Positions 12,841-22,615 of a DNA stretch of 64,000 nucleotides are shown here, one piece after another. The stretch is from Euglena gracilis (Eukaryota > Euglenida > Euglenophyceae > Euglenales), in contig CP154955.1 of the NCBI GenBank assembly GCA_039621445.1, positions 13,157,000 through 13,220,999 of the forward strand. The letters run 5' to 3'. The translations under genes and the position numbers were made by a program. Each line of letters begins with the position of its first letter. Position 1 is the stretch's first letter. The notes beneath the pieces were generated by a model. That model had not been told where the DNA came from. It saw only the letters and a list, made by a program, of their open reading frames with translations, and ran no database searches.

Positions 12841-13834
12841 CATTTTAGCAACTTTTTTGCCACCTGTGCGACTTTTTGGTGTGCCAAGAAAAATTGGCAA
12901 AAGAACATGTTTAAATCCCCAAAATTTAAACCCCAATCATCAGTTTTTCTTGTTGGAAATCCTTTTCTTTGCAAATAAATGCTGAAGATAAATTGTTTAA
13001 AAATAGTTTACCGGCCTTGGTGGCCATTTTGGTGACCTTTTTTTTTAACAGACAAATATGTCCCTTTTCAAAATTTTGGAGTAAAAAAAAAAGAAAATTG
13101 AAATTTGGATTACCCATGGATGCACAACCGGGTAGCCCAACCAGTGTCGATGGGTTGGCGTCCTGGTTTCCATTGCAAGCTGCTTCTGCGTCAACCAACC
13201 GGGTGGGCTCTGCCAGACAAGACACCACCCACAGGAGTTCCTTCTTATGGTTGGTCGGGCGGGCAACAAAGCAATCAAATTTACAACCAATGGACAATCA
13301 TCTTCCATTTTTTACGATGATTTACATTTTTTTTTACTGTGTTTACAAGTCGTTTGATCTGCTTGCTCAATGCAACAACTTGATGGCAGACACCAGTGCC
13401 GTTCCATTTGATTACACTGGGGAAGGCTCTTCTGAAAAGATCAATTTGCAGACCGCAGTTTTATAAAATAATGTACCTCTTTGTTGCAATGCCCTCACAA
13501 TATAAAGAGACGCCAAATTACTACTCCTTTTTGGTCTGCAACCAAGCCTGCGGCCGAAAACCTGCATCCATGCATTCACAAAAGAAATATCAGATGCTAT
13601 TGAACGAATGGGTGATGTAAATCATGACACATGTAACCCCCCCAAAAAACAAACACCCAATCGCCATTGGGTCCTTTGCTGGAAACTTCCAGGGGGTCAT
13701 ATTTTTGGGGGGGTATGGCGTGTTCAAGAGACATCATAGACAATACATAGATAAACAGATGCCTTTGTAAAAAAAAATGCATGTACATAATATCTACACA
13801 TTATACACGTATGTAGACATTTTCATACATATAT

Positions 13835-14115
13835 GGCAGCCCGAAACTACTGGCCCCCCCCGGGGGGGCCCAGTAGTTAATCCGGGAGGTCAAAATAGTT
13901 TTTTTTGCGTTAATGATGGAATAGGGTTAGGTGCGCGACTTAGGCTTAGGGTTAGGCGTAAATTATAGACGGGTGTTCGGTGTACAAGTTAGGCCTAACC
14001 CTAAGCCTAAGTCGCGCACCTAACCCTATTCCATCACTAACACAAAAAAAATATTTTGACCCCCCGGATTAACTACTGCCCCCCCCCCAAGGGGGCCCAG
14101 TAGTTTCGGACTGCA
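13835..14115. mobile_element. 281-bp foldback miniature element
   Basis: The ends are inverted: CCGAAACTACTGG on the left, CCAGTAGTTTCGG on the right. Inside, a perfect 44-base inverted repeat (13914-13957 with 13993-14036) carries GGGTTAGG on one arm and CCTAACCC on the other. Flanks read ACATATAT at 13827-13834 and 14116-14123, a possible 8-bp target duplication, but it lies in AT-repeat sequence and so is weak evidence. Sister units lack the insertion, so it arrived after the array expanded. No coding capacity. Confidence 0.8.
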
Positions 14116-14368
14116 ACATATATATATATATATATATAATTATATATGCGTGTGATAGATTCTATATATACCTATATATATGTATATATACACACACACA
14201 ATCACACCATTGTTAATCTTCAAAGACATATATATATATATCATTATATTGATGCAACATTAAAATATGACAGCAAAATCAACAACAACATCAACAATGA
14301 TGATGATCTTAATTATACACATAATTGGTGTTGTAATAATCATAAATTTGAGTTTTCACGAAAACAAT

Positions 14369-14497
14369 GAGCCAAATTAAACCCTAGACAACCACCTCCA
14401 AGTCGAGCATGCTACTTCAGTTGAATAAAAAACACCTCGGATAAGCAGACTTTATGATCACATATGTATGAATGTGCATAAAACACATGTACATTGC
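14369..14497 (+). repeat. Array unit 8, truncated
   Basis: It matches the other units from GAGCCAAATT to GTACATTGCA. From 14498 the sequence is the minus-strand protease region of the retroelement. The break is sharp, with no repeat or target duplication visible. Confidence 0.85.
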
Positions 14498-15167
14498 ATG
14501 TACGATGGTCCCCTTTCCTGCAAGGACACCGCAAATCCAAACTGAACAACCATCAAAAAATCCTTGAACCCCGTGTTTTCTTGGCGCCACATTCAAATTC
14601 CTTTCTGCCAACCAGACATAGGAGAGGATCACATCCTCCTCTATGTCGGCCTCGTATAAAAGCGTAGGAATTTTTACCACAACCGCATCTTTGGTGTCTT
14701 GCACCACCCCTGAAAATTGCAATTCTACCAAGGCCTCATCCGACCCGCCCTTCACCCTTTGGTTGTTGGCAGCAACCAAGTTGACGGGTTTTGACGATGG
14801 AGCGAAAAATGAACGGGGAGCAAATTTCTTCTGCCCCCGTGTCGACCAAGGCCCGAACTTCCTGGGAACCACCCAAGACATCAATTTTGGTTGAAAGATG
14901 CAAATGGACCCCCTTCACCCACCCCGCCTTCAAAGCCATCAACCGCCACTCACGCAAAACCTCCCGGATGGTTGCACCATCCGAATTTTCGAGTGGCTTC
15001 AAATTTTTCATTTCCACCAAAAGATGCTCCACTGCCTCCTCTTCCTCAGGCGATGGTTCATCTGACGATGGCGCGGGTGGTTCCGATGAAGAGGACTCCG
15101 ACATTGCCCCGATCACGTGGAGAGCGGCCATCACACGTGTCAAACAAGGGGGGGTTGAAGGAGACAA
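14498..15167 (-). pseudogene. Retropepsin-like aspartic protease (pro) remnant
   Basis: The catalytic motif is VRALVDTGAEE, with the aspartate codon near 14843, in a hydrophobic strand-DTGA context typical of retropepsins. The frame then shifts near 14800. In the next frame it continues SKPVNLVAANNQRVKGG and DVILSYVWLAERNLNV, which corresponds to the second conserved protease box (usually ILG..WL, here ILS). The N-terminal part is a Ser/Pro/Glu-rich linker (SESSSSEPPAPSSDEPSP). The family cleaves the Gag-Pol polyprotein. This copy is frame-broken and truncated at its C-terminus, so it should be inactive. Confidence 0.75.
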
Positions 15168-15232
15168 AACATCCCCCCCATGGATGGGAGACTTGCATTT
15201 GCAGAACCGGCTCCCAAATGGCTCTGACCCCC

Positions 15233-15640
15233 CTACTCAGAGGATTGGGCGATGGGAGGAGTGTCTTTCACCCCCTTCGGCCCCTTCTCCTCCGACTTTG
15301 GAGGCCCACCCCCCCAACGAGCCTTTTGTGCAAACGAGCATTTTTTGAAGTCATGGATGAACTCCCGGCCCGCCCTTTTGCATGTAAAGCACTCCCCCTT
15401 GGACGAAGGGGATTTTGCACTTGGGCCCTTTCCCTGGGAGGCTGGTTTCCCACCCCACCTCTCCAGGTAGGATTGAGCCTTCGGCTTCCAAGATGATTTC
15501 CCTTTGGTCGGAGAATCTTTCTTGGTACTTTCCCCCCCAACGTTCTTGGGAGGGTCATCAACAAAAACTCGCACTTTTGCTGGGGAGGGGGATTTTTACT
15601 TTGCCTCCAACCCATATGCATTCCGAGTGGCAACATATTC
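15233..15640 (-). pseudogene. Gag nucleocapsid part with CCHC zinc knuckle
   Basis: The frame reads through a Lys/Ser/Pro-rich stretch to CFTCKRAGREFIHDFKKC (about 15338-15391). That is C-x2-C-x8-H-x4-C, slightly longer than the classic C-x2-C-x4-H-x4-C knuckle. It is flanked by basic residues, as in nucleic-acid-binding nucleocapsids. Upstream in the same frame the protein continues into the capsid part across two TAA codons at 15598 and 15643. Confidence 0.6.
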
Positions 15641-15643
15641 CTG

Positions 15644-18618
15644 TTACGTCCGCAGGAATGAGGTGATAAATTCAAAAATCTCATCACCCGTCATTTGATA
15701 TTCATGACAGGTTGCAGAAACTTCCAGGCCATCCATGAGGAACCCATCCAAAGCCAAGAATTGATCCCGTTCGGCTTTGTCGTGGCACTCAAACACATAA
15801 CTCCCCACCCCCTCATGGTACCTCGGGAGTCGGTGTCCAATCACCCCCCCCCAACTCCTGGAGAAACGGTTCACCCATGAGATTCCGGGGGAGGGAAATG
15901 CGAACCCACGGTTTGTCTCTCCTTTTTTTTGGCCTGCTCAATCATCACCTTTTTTTTTTTTGCAAAAATGGGGGAATTTTGCAGAAAATGAGTTGCCATT
16001 CCTCGGCATCGGTTCGGTCTTCCACTCGGTCCCTTTTGGCCACAAATTGCGCCTCAAATTTCACCAAATCCAAAAGGGTGAGTTGTGCGTTGGGGGGACC
16101 CGAGCATTTGAGTGACACCCGATGCCAATCAGCCCTACTTTGTCTGAGGGTATCCACCCCAAACTCTCTCCGAAATTCTTCCCGAAAACTTTTGTAGGTC
16201 ATATTTCTGTCCCTACTCATTCGGGTTTTCAGCTTTAGGGATGTTGCCTCGTCGAGGCAGCTGCGAAATTCCATCAACATGGCAAAATCGGAGAGATGGT
16301 AGGGGGAGGTTTCTTGGATGATTCTTTCCACCTCCTCCCATTTTCTTTCAAACTCGGGGGCATCTTGCACCAACCCAGAAAATCGAGGTTTTTCCATCTG
16401 TCGCCAAACCTCTTGCATAATGGGGTTCATTGGTGCCATTGCCATAAATCCCGGAACACCTTGCCCCAAAACATTGACATGGGTTTGGGGACCCATGCTT
16501 TCAAAATTGTTTGGGCTCGGTGCAAAAGTAAAAGGAGTGTTCATGGGCATGAAACCGGGAGGTGCTTGTGAGGGTTGAACAATGGGTTTTGGTGGCACCA
16601 GCCTTGCTGTGGTGGTTTGAGTTGAAGAACCACCATCCTTCGGGTTGTTCGCAAAAGTTGCACCCGAACTTTGACCCGAATCGCTGGTTCCCCTCCCCAA
16701 ATCTTGCAACCGGGGGGGTCGCAATTCCCCCTTGCGTTGAATTCGCAAGGCTGCCATTTCTTCCCTCAACTTCAGAATTTCGTTTTCCAACTCCATCACC
16801 CGGGGGGATTTTCTTGCATAGTCCTCGGGTTTGGGGTTGGTCGGGGGATTTATGCTATGGATGGGGGGGGGGGGCAATTCCACCGGTTGCCTCGGCACAC
16901 CTGTTGCCACTGCTGCTGGTGCTGCCGGCTCTTGGCACCGTGCTGCCTGCGGCTGCCCCATAGAAGCCGCAGTACTTTTTGTACAGCTCGTCCGGGTCGA
17001 GGGCCCATCCTCCTTTGGGCCCTTGGCCTCGATGGGGGCCTTGGTCTCGGTGGGGGCCTTGGTCTCGGTGGGGGCCTTGGTTTCTTGCCGCTGCTGTTCC
17101 TGCACCTTGTTGATGAGGGCCCCTACGAGAGGTTGGAGCCCCCCCAAGGCACCCTCCAATGCCGATGTTTTTTCATGCAAGAATTGAACCTTCTGGGTCA
17201 AAACCCCCATGGATTCTCGCAAGATGGGTAGGTTTCCCATACCCCCCTCAACTTGCTCGATCCTTGCCCCCAAAGATTGAATTGCAGTGTCCATGACTGT
17301 CCCCATTTGAGCCACTTTCTTCTCCCCCAATTCCATTTGTTGAAAAATGTGGAGTTGGTCCCGTAAACTCTCCTTTTGGATGGTGTCCATCACTTTTTTG
17401 TCCCATGAAGCATTCATGCTCTGCATTTCACCACCCATTTCCTCGGAAAGTTCTCTCCACATGACTTGGACTTCCCCCCGCACATCATCGAAAAGCTGAT
17501 GCACCTCCTTCTCAAAATTTTCCATCCCCAACTGGAAGGAATCCATGGTTTGCCTTTGAGAAATGACCTCGGTCCCCAAAGATTGGACATTTTGGGCCCC
17601 CTCGCTCCCATGAGCCGAAAGGAGCATGGCCTCCCTAGCCCCCCTTTCCACTTGTTCCTCTACAGAGTGATTGGAGCTTTTGGGCCAGACATTCAGCATT
17701 GGCATTTTGCACCAACGCCGAAAGGGTTGAAATGTCCCTCCCCCCCTTTTCCATTCGTTCTTCAACCGAATGGATTAGGAGTTTTTGGGTTTGAAATTCG
17801 GCCCCTGCACTTCTCATCCAAGCAACCAACTCCTCGCATTACTTTCGCAAGGATTGGATTTCCTTCATGTGAATTTCTTGGTTTTTGAGGAAATTTTCAG
17901 TTTCCCTCTGAAGAACCAAAAGTGTGCCCTTGATCTCTGGCACAACTTGTTCAAACTTTGCCATGTAGGGGAAAACCACCTTTTCCATTGCTTGAACACT
18001 TAAAAATGTTTGATTTGCAACCTCCCTTGCCGTCAAATCGGCAAAGTTTTGAACACCGGTTGCAGAACTTTCGGTGGGTCTCTCACAAATTTCTGGGACC
18101 TCCGGATCTTCGCTATGATAATCCGGGGCGTCCAAATCGGAGGGGTTTTCTTCCTCCATTGCCTCCCCCTCCCCGGCTACCCTAATCATGCACACCCTAG
18201 CTACCGTGTTCTCATCCACGGTGATTGGGCATACAACGGGAGGTGGAGGAGGGGCACACCGATAGGGAGGGGGCTGGTCATAGCTCTGATTCGGCCAATT
18301 GCAAGGGCCCTTCAGGCCATCTTGGACTCTGTCTTGAATTGGTTGCCATTTGAAACCATCTTGATTGAGGAGCTGTGGACACGAGGGGTTTTCAAAGCCA
18401 CAACCCCCGTCACAGCCGAAACCAAGGTCATGCGGGGCATTTTCAAAATCACCTCCCCCATTATGGCAGAAATAGTTGCTTTGAGTCCCGACTTGACCTT
18501 GCCCAAAAACCTCCCGAACTTCACCAACCAAAATCGGCTTGGTTTCTGTTCTGGAATCCTCTGAAGGATCGGTGTTGCTATTCACCGATTTGAGCAAGTC
18601 TTTGGAGGGATTTTCCAC
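15644..18618 (-). pseudogene. Retroelement Gag (coiled coil plus capsid-like domain), broken
   Basis: The first part (18618-17839) begins MENPSKDLLKSV and ends SLRK at a TAA. The same frame continues CEELVAWMRSAG. After a frameshift near 17680, a 500-residue stretch follows (to 15945) with long heptad-like segments, a KAPTETKAPTETKAP repeat near 17060, proline-rich linkers and a capsid-like domain (FSGLVQDAPEFERKWEEVE, then YKSFREEFRREFG). An A-run at 15949-15960 shifts the frame again. The product continues as VMIEQAKKK and NRFSRSWGGVIGHRLP to 15644. It probably formed virus-like particles for reverse transcription. It is defective here. Confidence 0.65.
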
Positions 18619-19161
18619 ACCCCCCTCGAAATGCCCAAAGACAGTCTCTGTTGGGGGTCATCTTCCCCACACCCATCCCAGGGACGCGCGCCCCGCTCCC
18701 AGCCGGGCGCTCACCACCACGCTACCCAAGGCATGGTGAATTCAATCCCCCAAGTCCATAACCCTTTGCGCTCACACTTCTCCAACCCAAAATTTGGAGT
18801 TGCGTGGCCTTGCGTCCCTTCCCACACCCATTGCCGCTTTTAGCGTGTCAAAATTGTCCCTTGCCTCAAAAAATGGCCCATGGGCTCAAGCGGCGCCTTG
18901 GGCGTCTAAGGGAAGCATTGGGTAAAGGACCAAACTGATGCCGGGGGGGGGGGCGTCCGTCTTGCGCTCCCCCTAAAAAAAACCAAAAATACGCTTTGCC
19001 GGCCATTCCAAATATGACCACCACCATTCACATTGAGGGGGGGGGGGGGCTTGCTCAAGTCAAACCGCGGGCTTAGCCTTCTCCCCCACCAAAAATCCAC
19101 TCCTTTCCCTCCCTCACAAGTGGTCGGGGGGATTCACCACCCGGTTTTTTTCCCTTTTTAG
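18619..19161. other. No gene seen; C/G-run-rich spacer
   Basis: Contains C and G runs (18944, 19036) and no convincing coding frame. On the plus strand it ends in a long pyrimidine tract and AG (19145-19161), which is best read as the splice acceptor of the recombinase exon that follows. No upstream exon or LTR identified. Confidence 0.6.
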
Positions 19162-20001
19162 CAACCGCTCGGCACGGCCGGCGGCCCGAAGGGCAAAAAT
19201 ACACCTCCGGTCCCAACATCATCTGATTTGGCACAGGTCCAAAGAACCATCAGTGTGTTGGGGGGGGCACCCTACATCAAAATTAAACGTAAAGGGCAAA
19301 AACTCCATAAGTGGGAGAGAGTTGTCTCTATTCCCCAGTGCCCCCAAATCAGTCCTTTTCATTTGATGATGTCTTATGTAGCAGCAACACGTTTCTTTAT
19401 GAAACCTGGGGGCCCCCTGTTAATTACATTAAAACCCCCCTATAAAGCCATTAAGGCATATACCATCGCTTCTATCACCAAGGACTTTTTGACCAAACAG
19501 GGGGTACCTCCCCAGGTTTGGGGACCCCACTCCACCAGAGGGGCAGGGGTTGGTTTACTCAAAAAACTGGGCCTTTCTGCCCAAGAAGTTTGTGAAATTG
19601 GCCAGTGGAAGGGGGTGGAGGCTTTCACAGCCCATTATCAAAGACTTGGTGCCCAAGGTGCTTTGGAGAGTGCCCTGGCCCCCCTTTTTTCAGTGCACAA
19701 TCTGGCCTCACAATGGCAAAGTGCGGAGCCCGAGGTGTCTCGTACTCCCTCGAGGCAAGCCGAAAAGGGAGGAAGGGACACCGAGGGCGAAGCACAAAGA
19801 CCTTGTGAGCCCGACCCCCCCACCCATATAAGAAAGTTTGTCTTCAAACGCCCTCGGTCAGAAGATGGGGGCCAGGGGGGGAGGTGGGGGGGGGACCCCC
19901 CAGGGAAAGAAACAGCTCTCGGTCTGCCTCGAGGGAGTACGAAGCCCGAGGTGTCTGGGTGTTCGGAGATAAAAGATTTGTGTGAAATGGTTGCTGATTA
20001 A
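19162..20001 (+). CDS. Tyrosine recombinase, C-terminal catalytic exon
   Basis: The frame is open from 19162, directly after TTTTTTTCCCTTTTTAG. No ATG supports a start, so this is best read as a 3' exon. Conserved features of the tyrosine recombinase fold are in the right order and spacing. HSTRGA supplies the box II H-x-x-R (codons near 19528-19539), GQWKG supplies the Trp, and FTAHYQRLG supplies the catalytic tyrosine near 19636. The first catalytic arginine and the N-terminal DNA-binding domain would lie upstream and were not found. The tail is Ser/Pro/Glu-rich and ends at TAA 19999. The family breaks and rejoins DNA through a tyrosine-DNA link. Eukaryotic relatives are DIRS, Ngaro and Crypton elements. 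Confidence 0.7.
   Translation, partial: QPLGTAGGPKGKNTPPVPTSSDLAQVQRTISVLGGAPYIKIKRKGQKLHKWERVVSIPQCPQISPFHLMMSYVAATRFFMKPGGPLLITLKPPYKAIKAYTIASITKDFLTKQGVPPQVWGPHSTRGAGVGLLKKLGLSAQEVCEIGQWKGVEAFTAHYQRLGAQGALESALAPLFSVHNLASQWQSAEPEVSRTPSRQAEKGGRDTEGEAQRPCEPDPPTHIRKFVFKRPRSEDGGQGGRWGGDPPGKETALGLPRGSTKPEVSGCSEIKDLCEMVAD
19727..19956. repeat. Inverted and direct short repeats inside recombinase tail
   Basis: GTACTCCCTCGAGGCA (19742-19757) is inverted as TGCCTCGAGGGAGTAC (19925-19940). The string AGCCCGAGGTGTCT is directly repeated at 19727 and 19943, just outside each arm. Such paired direct and inverted repeats recall the split ends of DIRS-type elements, but they lie within the coding tail. 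Confidence 0.8.
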
Positions 20002-20547
20002 TTCTCAAAGTGGCTTCAAAATATGACCAAAATGAGCAAATGAAACGAAAACAAACCCCAAAAAGATGGTAAACACAACTGTCCAAAACCAAAAAAAAAG
20101 TTCAATTACCACAAGGAAAAAATCTTTTTTCTTTTCTTTTGTCCAGAAAAGAATCCCTTTCGTGATTTTTTCGTGCTGATTGGCAATTTTTGTCCTTTTT
20201 TTGTGGCACAAAACAGAAATTTCTGTTTTTCATCTCAAAATGTTGGTTTTAAAATCCAACCCAGTGCCAACCCGGTCTGACTTTGCCTGTTTTCGGGTGC
20301 CAACACAATCCCTGTTTCTGAATGGCTTGTTGAGTGGCTGCCTTGGTCCAGAATCCAAAAAAAAAATTGAAACAGTGAGGAGTAGGTGGAGCTGTGGTCA
20401 GAGGGTCAATGTCCTTCGCATTTACATTCGCATGGTCTATGCCGCCGACCCAGTATGTGTGTCGGCGTGCTTGTTTTGCGGGTGCGCCAAGCGAGGCAGC
20501 GCAGTGATAGCGTACCCACAGCCAGCCTAGCCGAAGTTCCTCCCAGC
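20002..20547. other. No gene seen
   Basis: AT-rich after the recombinase stop, with A and T runs near 20085-20200, then ordinary mixed sequence. No coding frame or RNA gene recognised. Confidence 0.6.
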
Positions 20548-20580
20548 CAGGCAAGGACAGTCATCTCCGGTTTTTGGTCT

Positions 20581-20660
20581 CCGGTGGGGTCCGGTGGGAT
20601 CCGGTGGGACCCGGTGGGATCCGGTGGGATCCGGTGGGATCCGGTGGGGTTCCGGTGGGT
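20581..20660 (+). repeat. 10-bp minisatellite, block 1
   Basis: Eight copies of CCGGTGGGAT and close variants (GGGGT, GGGAC). A second block in the same orientation is at 21596-21662. The pair is enclosed by a 13-bp inverted repeat, CAGGCAAGGACAG at 20548-20560 and CTGTCCTTGCCTG at 21663-21675. Confidence 0.9.
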
Positions 20661-20662
20661 TG

Positions 20663-21170
20663 CCTTGGGGGGGGGGGCGGGAAAAAAAACACATGCAACA
20701 AGGTCAGGCTCTTGGCCTCTTTTTTTTGTCCCCTATGAGTCCCCTATGAGGCCAAGCCAGGTGCTCAGGATCTTTTGCCCCGTCGCCACATGGTATCACC
20801 ACATGATGTGATGTACTCATTGCTCACCCTGGGGTCGTCGGTTTCATCCACCCCTATGGCCACCAAATATTTGTCATCGCGAATCATGTCCTGCAACTTT
20901 TTTTGACCAAAAAGAAAGGGTTGTAAAGAAAAAGGCAACTCGTGCATTCTTGTGCATCCCTCTTTGGGGATGCTGCCGCACCGCGCACACCGCGTGGCAC
21001 CGCATGACAGGAAGCAGGTACAACCTAAAATGACTGAATGAGAGAAAAACGCCCGCAAAAGCGCCCATCAATTATCAAATTGCAATAAAAAGGCATTTGA
21101 GTGAATTTCGTCAATTTTGGGTGTTTTTTTGCCCAAATCACCAGGTTTAACCACCAGATCATACCCAAAC
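20663..21170. other. No gene seen
   Basis: Contains a G run at 20668-20679, the short duplication GTCCCCTATGA (20729, 20740) and ordinary sequence. No frame with recognisable content. Confidence 0.6.
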
Positions 21171-21179
21171 TGTCCCAAT

Positions 21180-21450
21180 ATCACCGAATCTGTGCAAGTG
21201 GCCACAAAATGGCCAAAAGTGGCCAAAAAGGGGCAAAAAGTGGATAAAAGCAGTCAGAAGTGGCCTAAAATGGACACAAATGTGCAAAAATAGCCAGAAG
21301 CAGCCAAAAATTGGTGAAAATAAAGCAACAATGCATTCAAACAGCCAAAAATGGTCAAAATTGCCAAATGCAGCCCAAAATGGCCAAAAGTGGACAAAAG
21401 TGGTCCAGAGTGGCAAAAAAAATGGCCAAAAGGGCCAAAAGCTGCTGATT
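21180..21450 (+). repeat. Degenerate TGGCCAAAA tandem repeat
   Basis: About 25 imperfect copies of a 9-12 base unit around TGGCCAAAA, with variants TGGACAAAA and CAGCCAAAA. Open frames through it are compositional. Confidence 0.8.
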
Positions 21451-21595
21451 TGCAGGAAACCAGACAAAAAAAGAATGTAAATCAATTACAGATGGGGTAC
21501 TGGTGGAAATTTGTGAAAATTGCACATTCGGAAGTGATTCTCCTCACGCGGGCCATGAATCCAAGAAGAAAAATGTGTGCATGGAAAAAAAATCT

Positions 21596-21662
21596 CCGGT
21601 GGGATCCAGTGGGATCCGGTGGGATCCGGTGGGATCCGGTGGGATCCGGTGGGATCCGGTGG
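21596..21662 (+). repeat. 10-bp minisatellite, block 2
   Basis: About six and a half copies of GGTGGGATCC, one with AGTGGGATCC. Same unit and orientation as block 1. Confidence 0.9.
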
Positions 21663-21833
21663 CTGTCCTTGCCTGCTCCCAGCCCTCCGGGGCACGCTGG
21701 CGCTGCGCCGGGGGGCGGGCCGTGGGACGCTGGCGCTGCGCCGGGGCACGTCCACCTCGCCGGCCCGGTGCACCACGTGCTTGGGGCCGCCCGGCTTGAT
21801 GACTTGGTGCCCGCCGTATGAGTCTGCGGTGCG
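21663..21833 (-). CDS. Possible exon, unknown protein
   Basis: On the minus strand a GC-rich frame opens after the acceptor-like GGCGCACCGCAG. It reads SYGGHQVIKPGGPKHVVH and then two RRSASVPR repeats before running into the minisatellite. Internal repetition and composition favour coding, but the downstream boundary is not visible and no family is recognised. Confidence 0.3.
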
Positions 21834-22349
21834 CCGATGGCAGAGGCTCGAGGAGCACCCAACGCTTGAAAATTTCCCTCCAAAAGCAATTAGGAATTCC
21901 TGGTCCGAGAATGTTGGCAGTGCCCAAAACAGGAACTCCATGCAAACTAACTGGGCAACCATTCAATTAACTTGGGGCCAGGGTTGTTGACAGCCACTTC
22001 TCAATCGAAAAATGGTTTGAAAACCCTCGCCATATTGACAGAAGGAGCAAAATTAACACAAATATGTGCAGATGGAAAAGCAAAGCAGTGAAACAGTTTA
22101 AATCAACACTCTGACAAACCCAGGAAAATCTCTGCACCTTGTGGCAGCCCCAACTTGAATTCCAAAATCCGCAATCCCACACCTCTGGCCGGATCGAGGT
22201 ACCACGCCCACGCACCAGAGCCTCCCCGAACTGCAATCCGCCGACGAGGGCATTCCTCCGCTCAGCCTCTCAGTGCCGTGGCGTGTTTCCCGTCCTCGGC
22301 GGCCATACTCCACATGAATGTCCGGGAAGGGGCGGCGGTGGCTCAGCAC
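21834..22349. other. No gene firmly seen; mixed composition
   Basis: AT-richer to 22150, then GC-rich. The 22160-22349 part has open frames on both strands, which may be further minus-strand exon sequence. I cannot place splice sites. Confidence 0.4.
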
Positions 22350-22501
22350 CGCGAGGAATGGGCGGGGGCCGGGGCGTGGAGGGCGGGGCCGCGGGGCAGC
22401 GAGCGGCTGCGGCTCTGTGCCACGGCGGCGGACCGCTGCTCCTGCCGGCGGCGGGCCGCGTCCGCCTGGATGCGCTGCCGGTTGCTCTGGATGCGGGCCT
22501 C
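22350..22501 (-). CDS. Possible exon, basic low-complexity protein
   Basis: On the minus strand the frame follows the acceptor-like GTTGTGCCGCAG. It reads EARIQSNRQRIQADAARRRQ and continues to HSSR, with a possible GTGCTG donor. Gln/Arg/Ala-rich, helix-like. It may belong to the same minus-strand gene as 21663-21833, but the phases I tried did not give a clean join. Confidence 0.25.
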
Positions 22502-22615
22502 CTGCGGCACAACACATGAATCAACATATGCAGCACAACATATGAATGGGAGCCAAATCAGGCTGGCGTCATCCATTCTTTCACTTGTTGACCCCAGGGG
22601 GCACTTTATCCCGGG

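Larger units (their letters stand above)
12418..14368 (+). repeat. Array unit 7 (short, B type, with foldback insertion)
   Basis: A B unit whose AT tract is interrupted by the 281-bp element at 13835-14115. Without the element and its duplicated 8 bases it is 1662 bp, as expected for a B unit. Confidence 0.85.
1..14497. repeat. Tandem array of long (A) and short (B) units
   Basis: A landmark beginning GAGCCAAATTAAACCC recurs at 574, 3180, 4844, 6507, 8172, 9836, 12418 and 14369. The spacings are 2606, 1664, 1663, 1665, 1664, 2582 and 1951. The order is A-B-B-B-B-A-B, so A plus four B makes a higher-order period of about 9.26 kb. Units are nearly identical by eye outside their AT microsatellites. 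The last spacing equals a B unit plus a 281-bp foldback insertion and its 8-bp target duplication. The array runs off the left edge of the window and is cut at 14497 by retroelement sequence. Older diverged copies lie at 46-55 kb. Confidence 0.95.
14498..18618 (-). mobile_element. Truncated gag-protease retroelement (LTR or DIRS-like)
   Basis: Read on the minus strand, the order is a coiled-coil-rich gag, a capsid-like domain, a zinc knuckle and a retropepsin. Reverse transcriptase, RNase H and integrase are absent because the element ends at 14498 against array unit 8. I found no long terminal repeat. The frames are broken by at least three frameshifts (about 17680, at the A-run near 15950, and about 14800) and three in-frame TAA codons (17838, 15643 and 15598). 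A gag-zinc knuckle-aspartic protease order is typical of Ty3-like elements. DIRS-like is possible because a tyrosine recombinase exon lies 0.5 kb away, though on the opposite strand. Confidence 0.8.

Noticed and set aside
15945-17765. Plus-strand proteins opposite the gag region (for example 16671-17231)
   Set aside because: The minus strand has the coherent gag, zinc-knuckle and protease order. The plus frames are shadows.
21566-21990. Open frames with WDPVGSGGIR repeats
   Set aside because: Translation of the 10-bp minisatellite.
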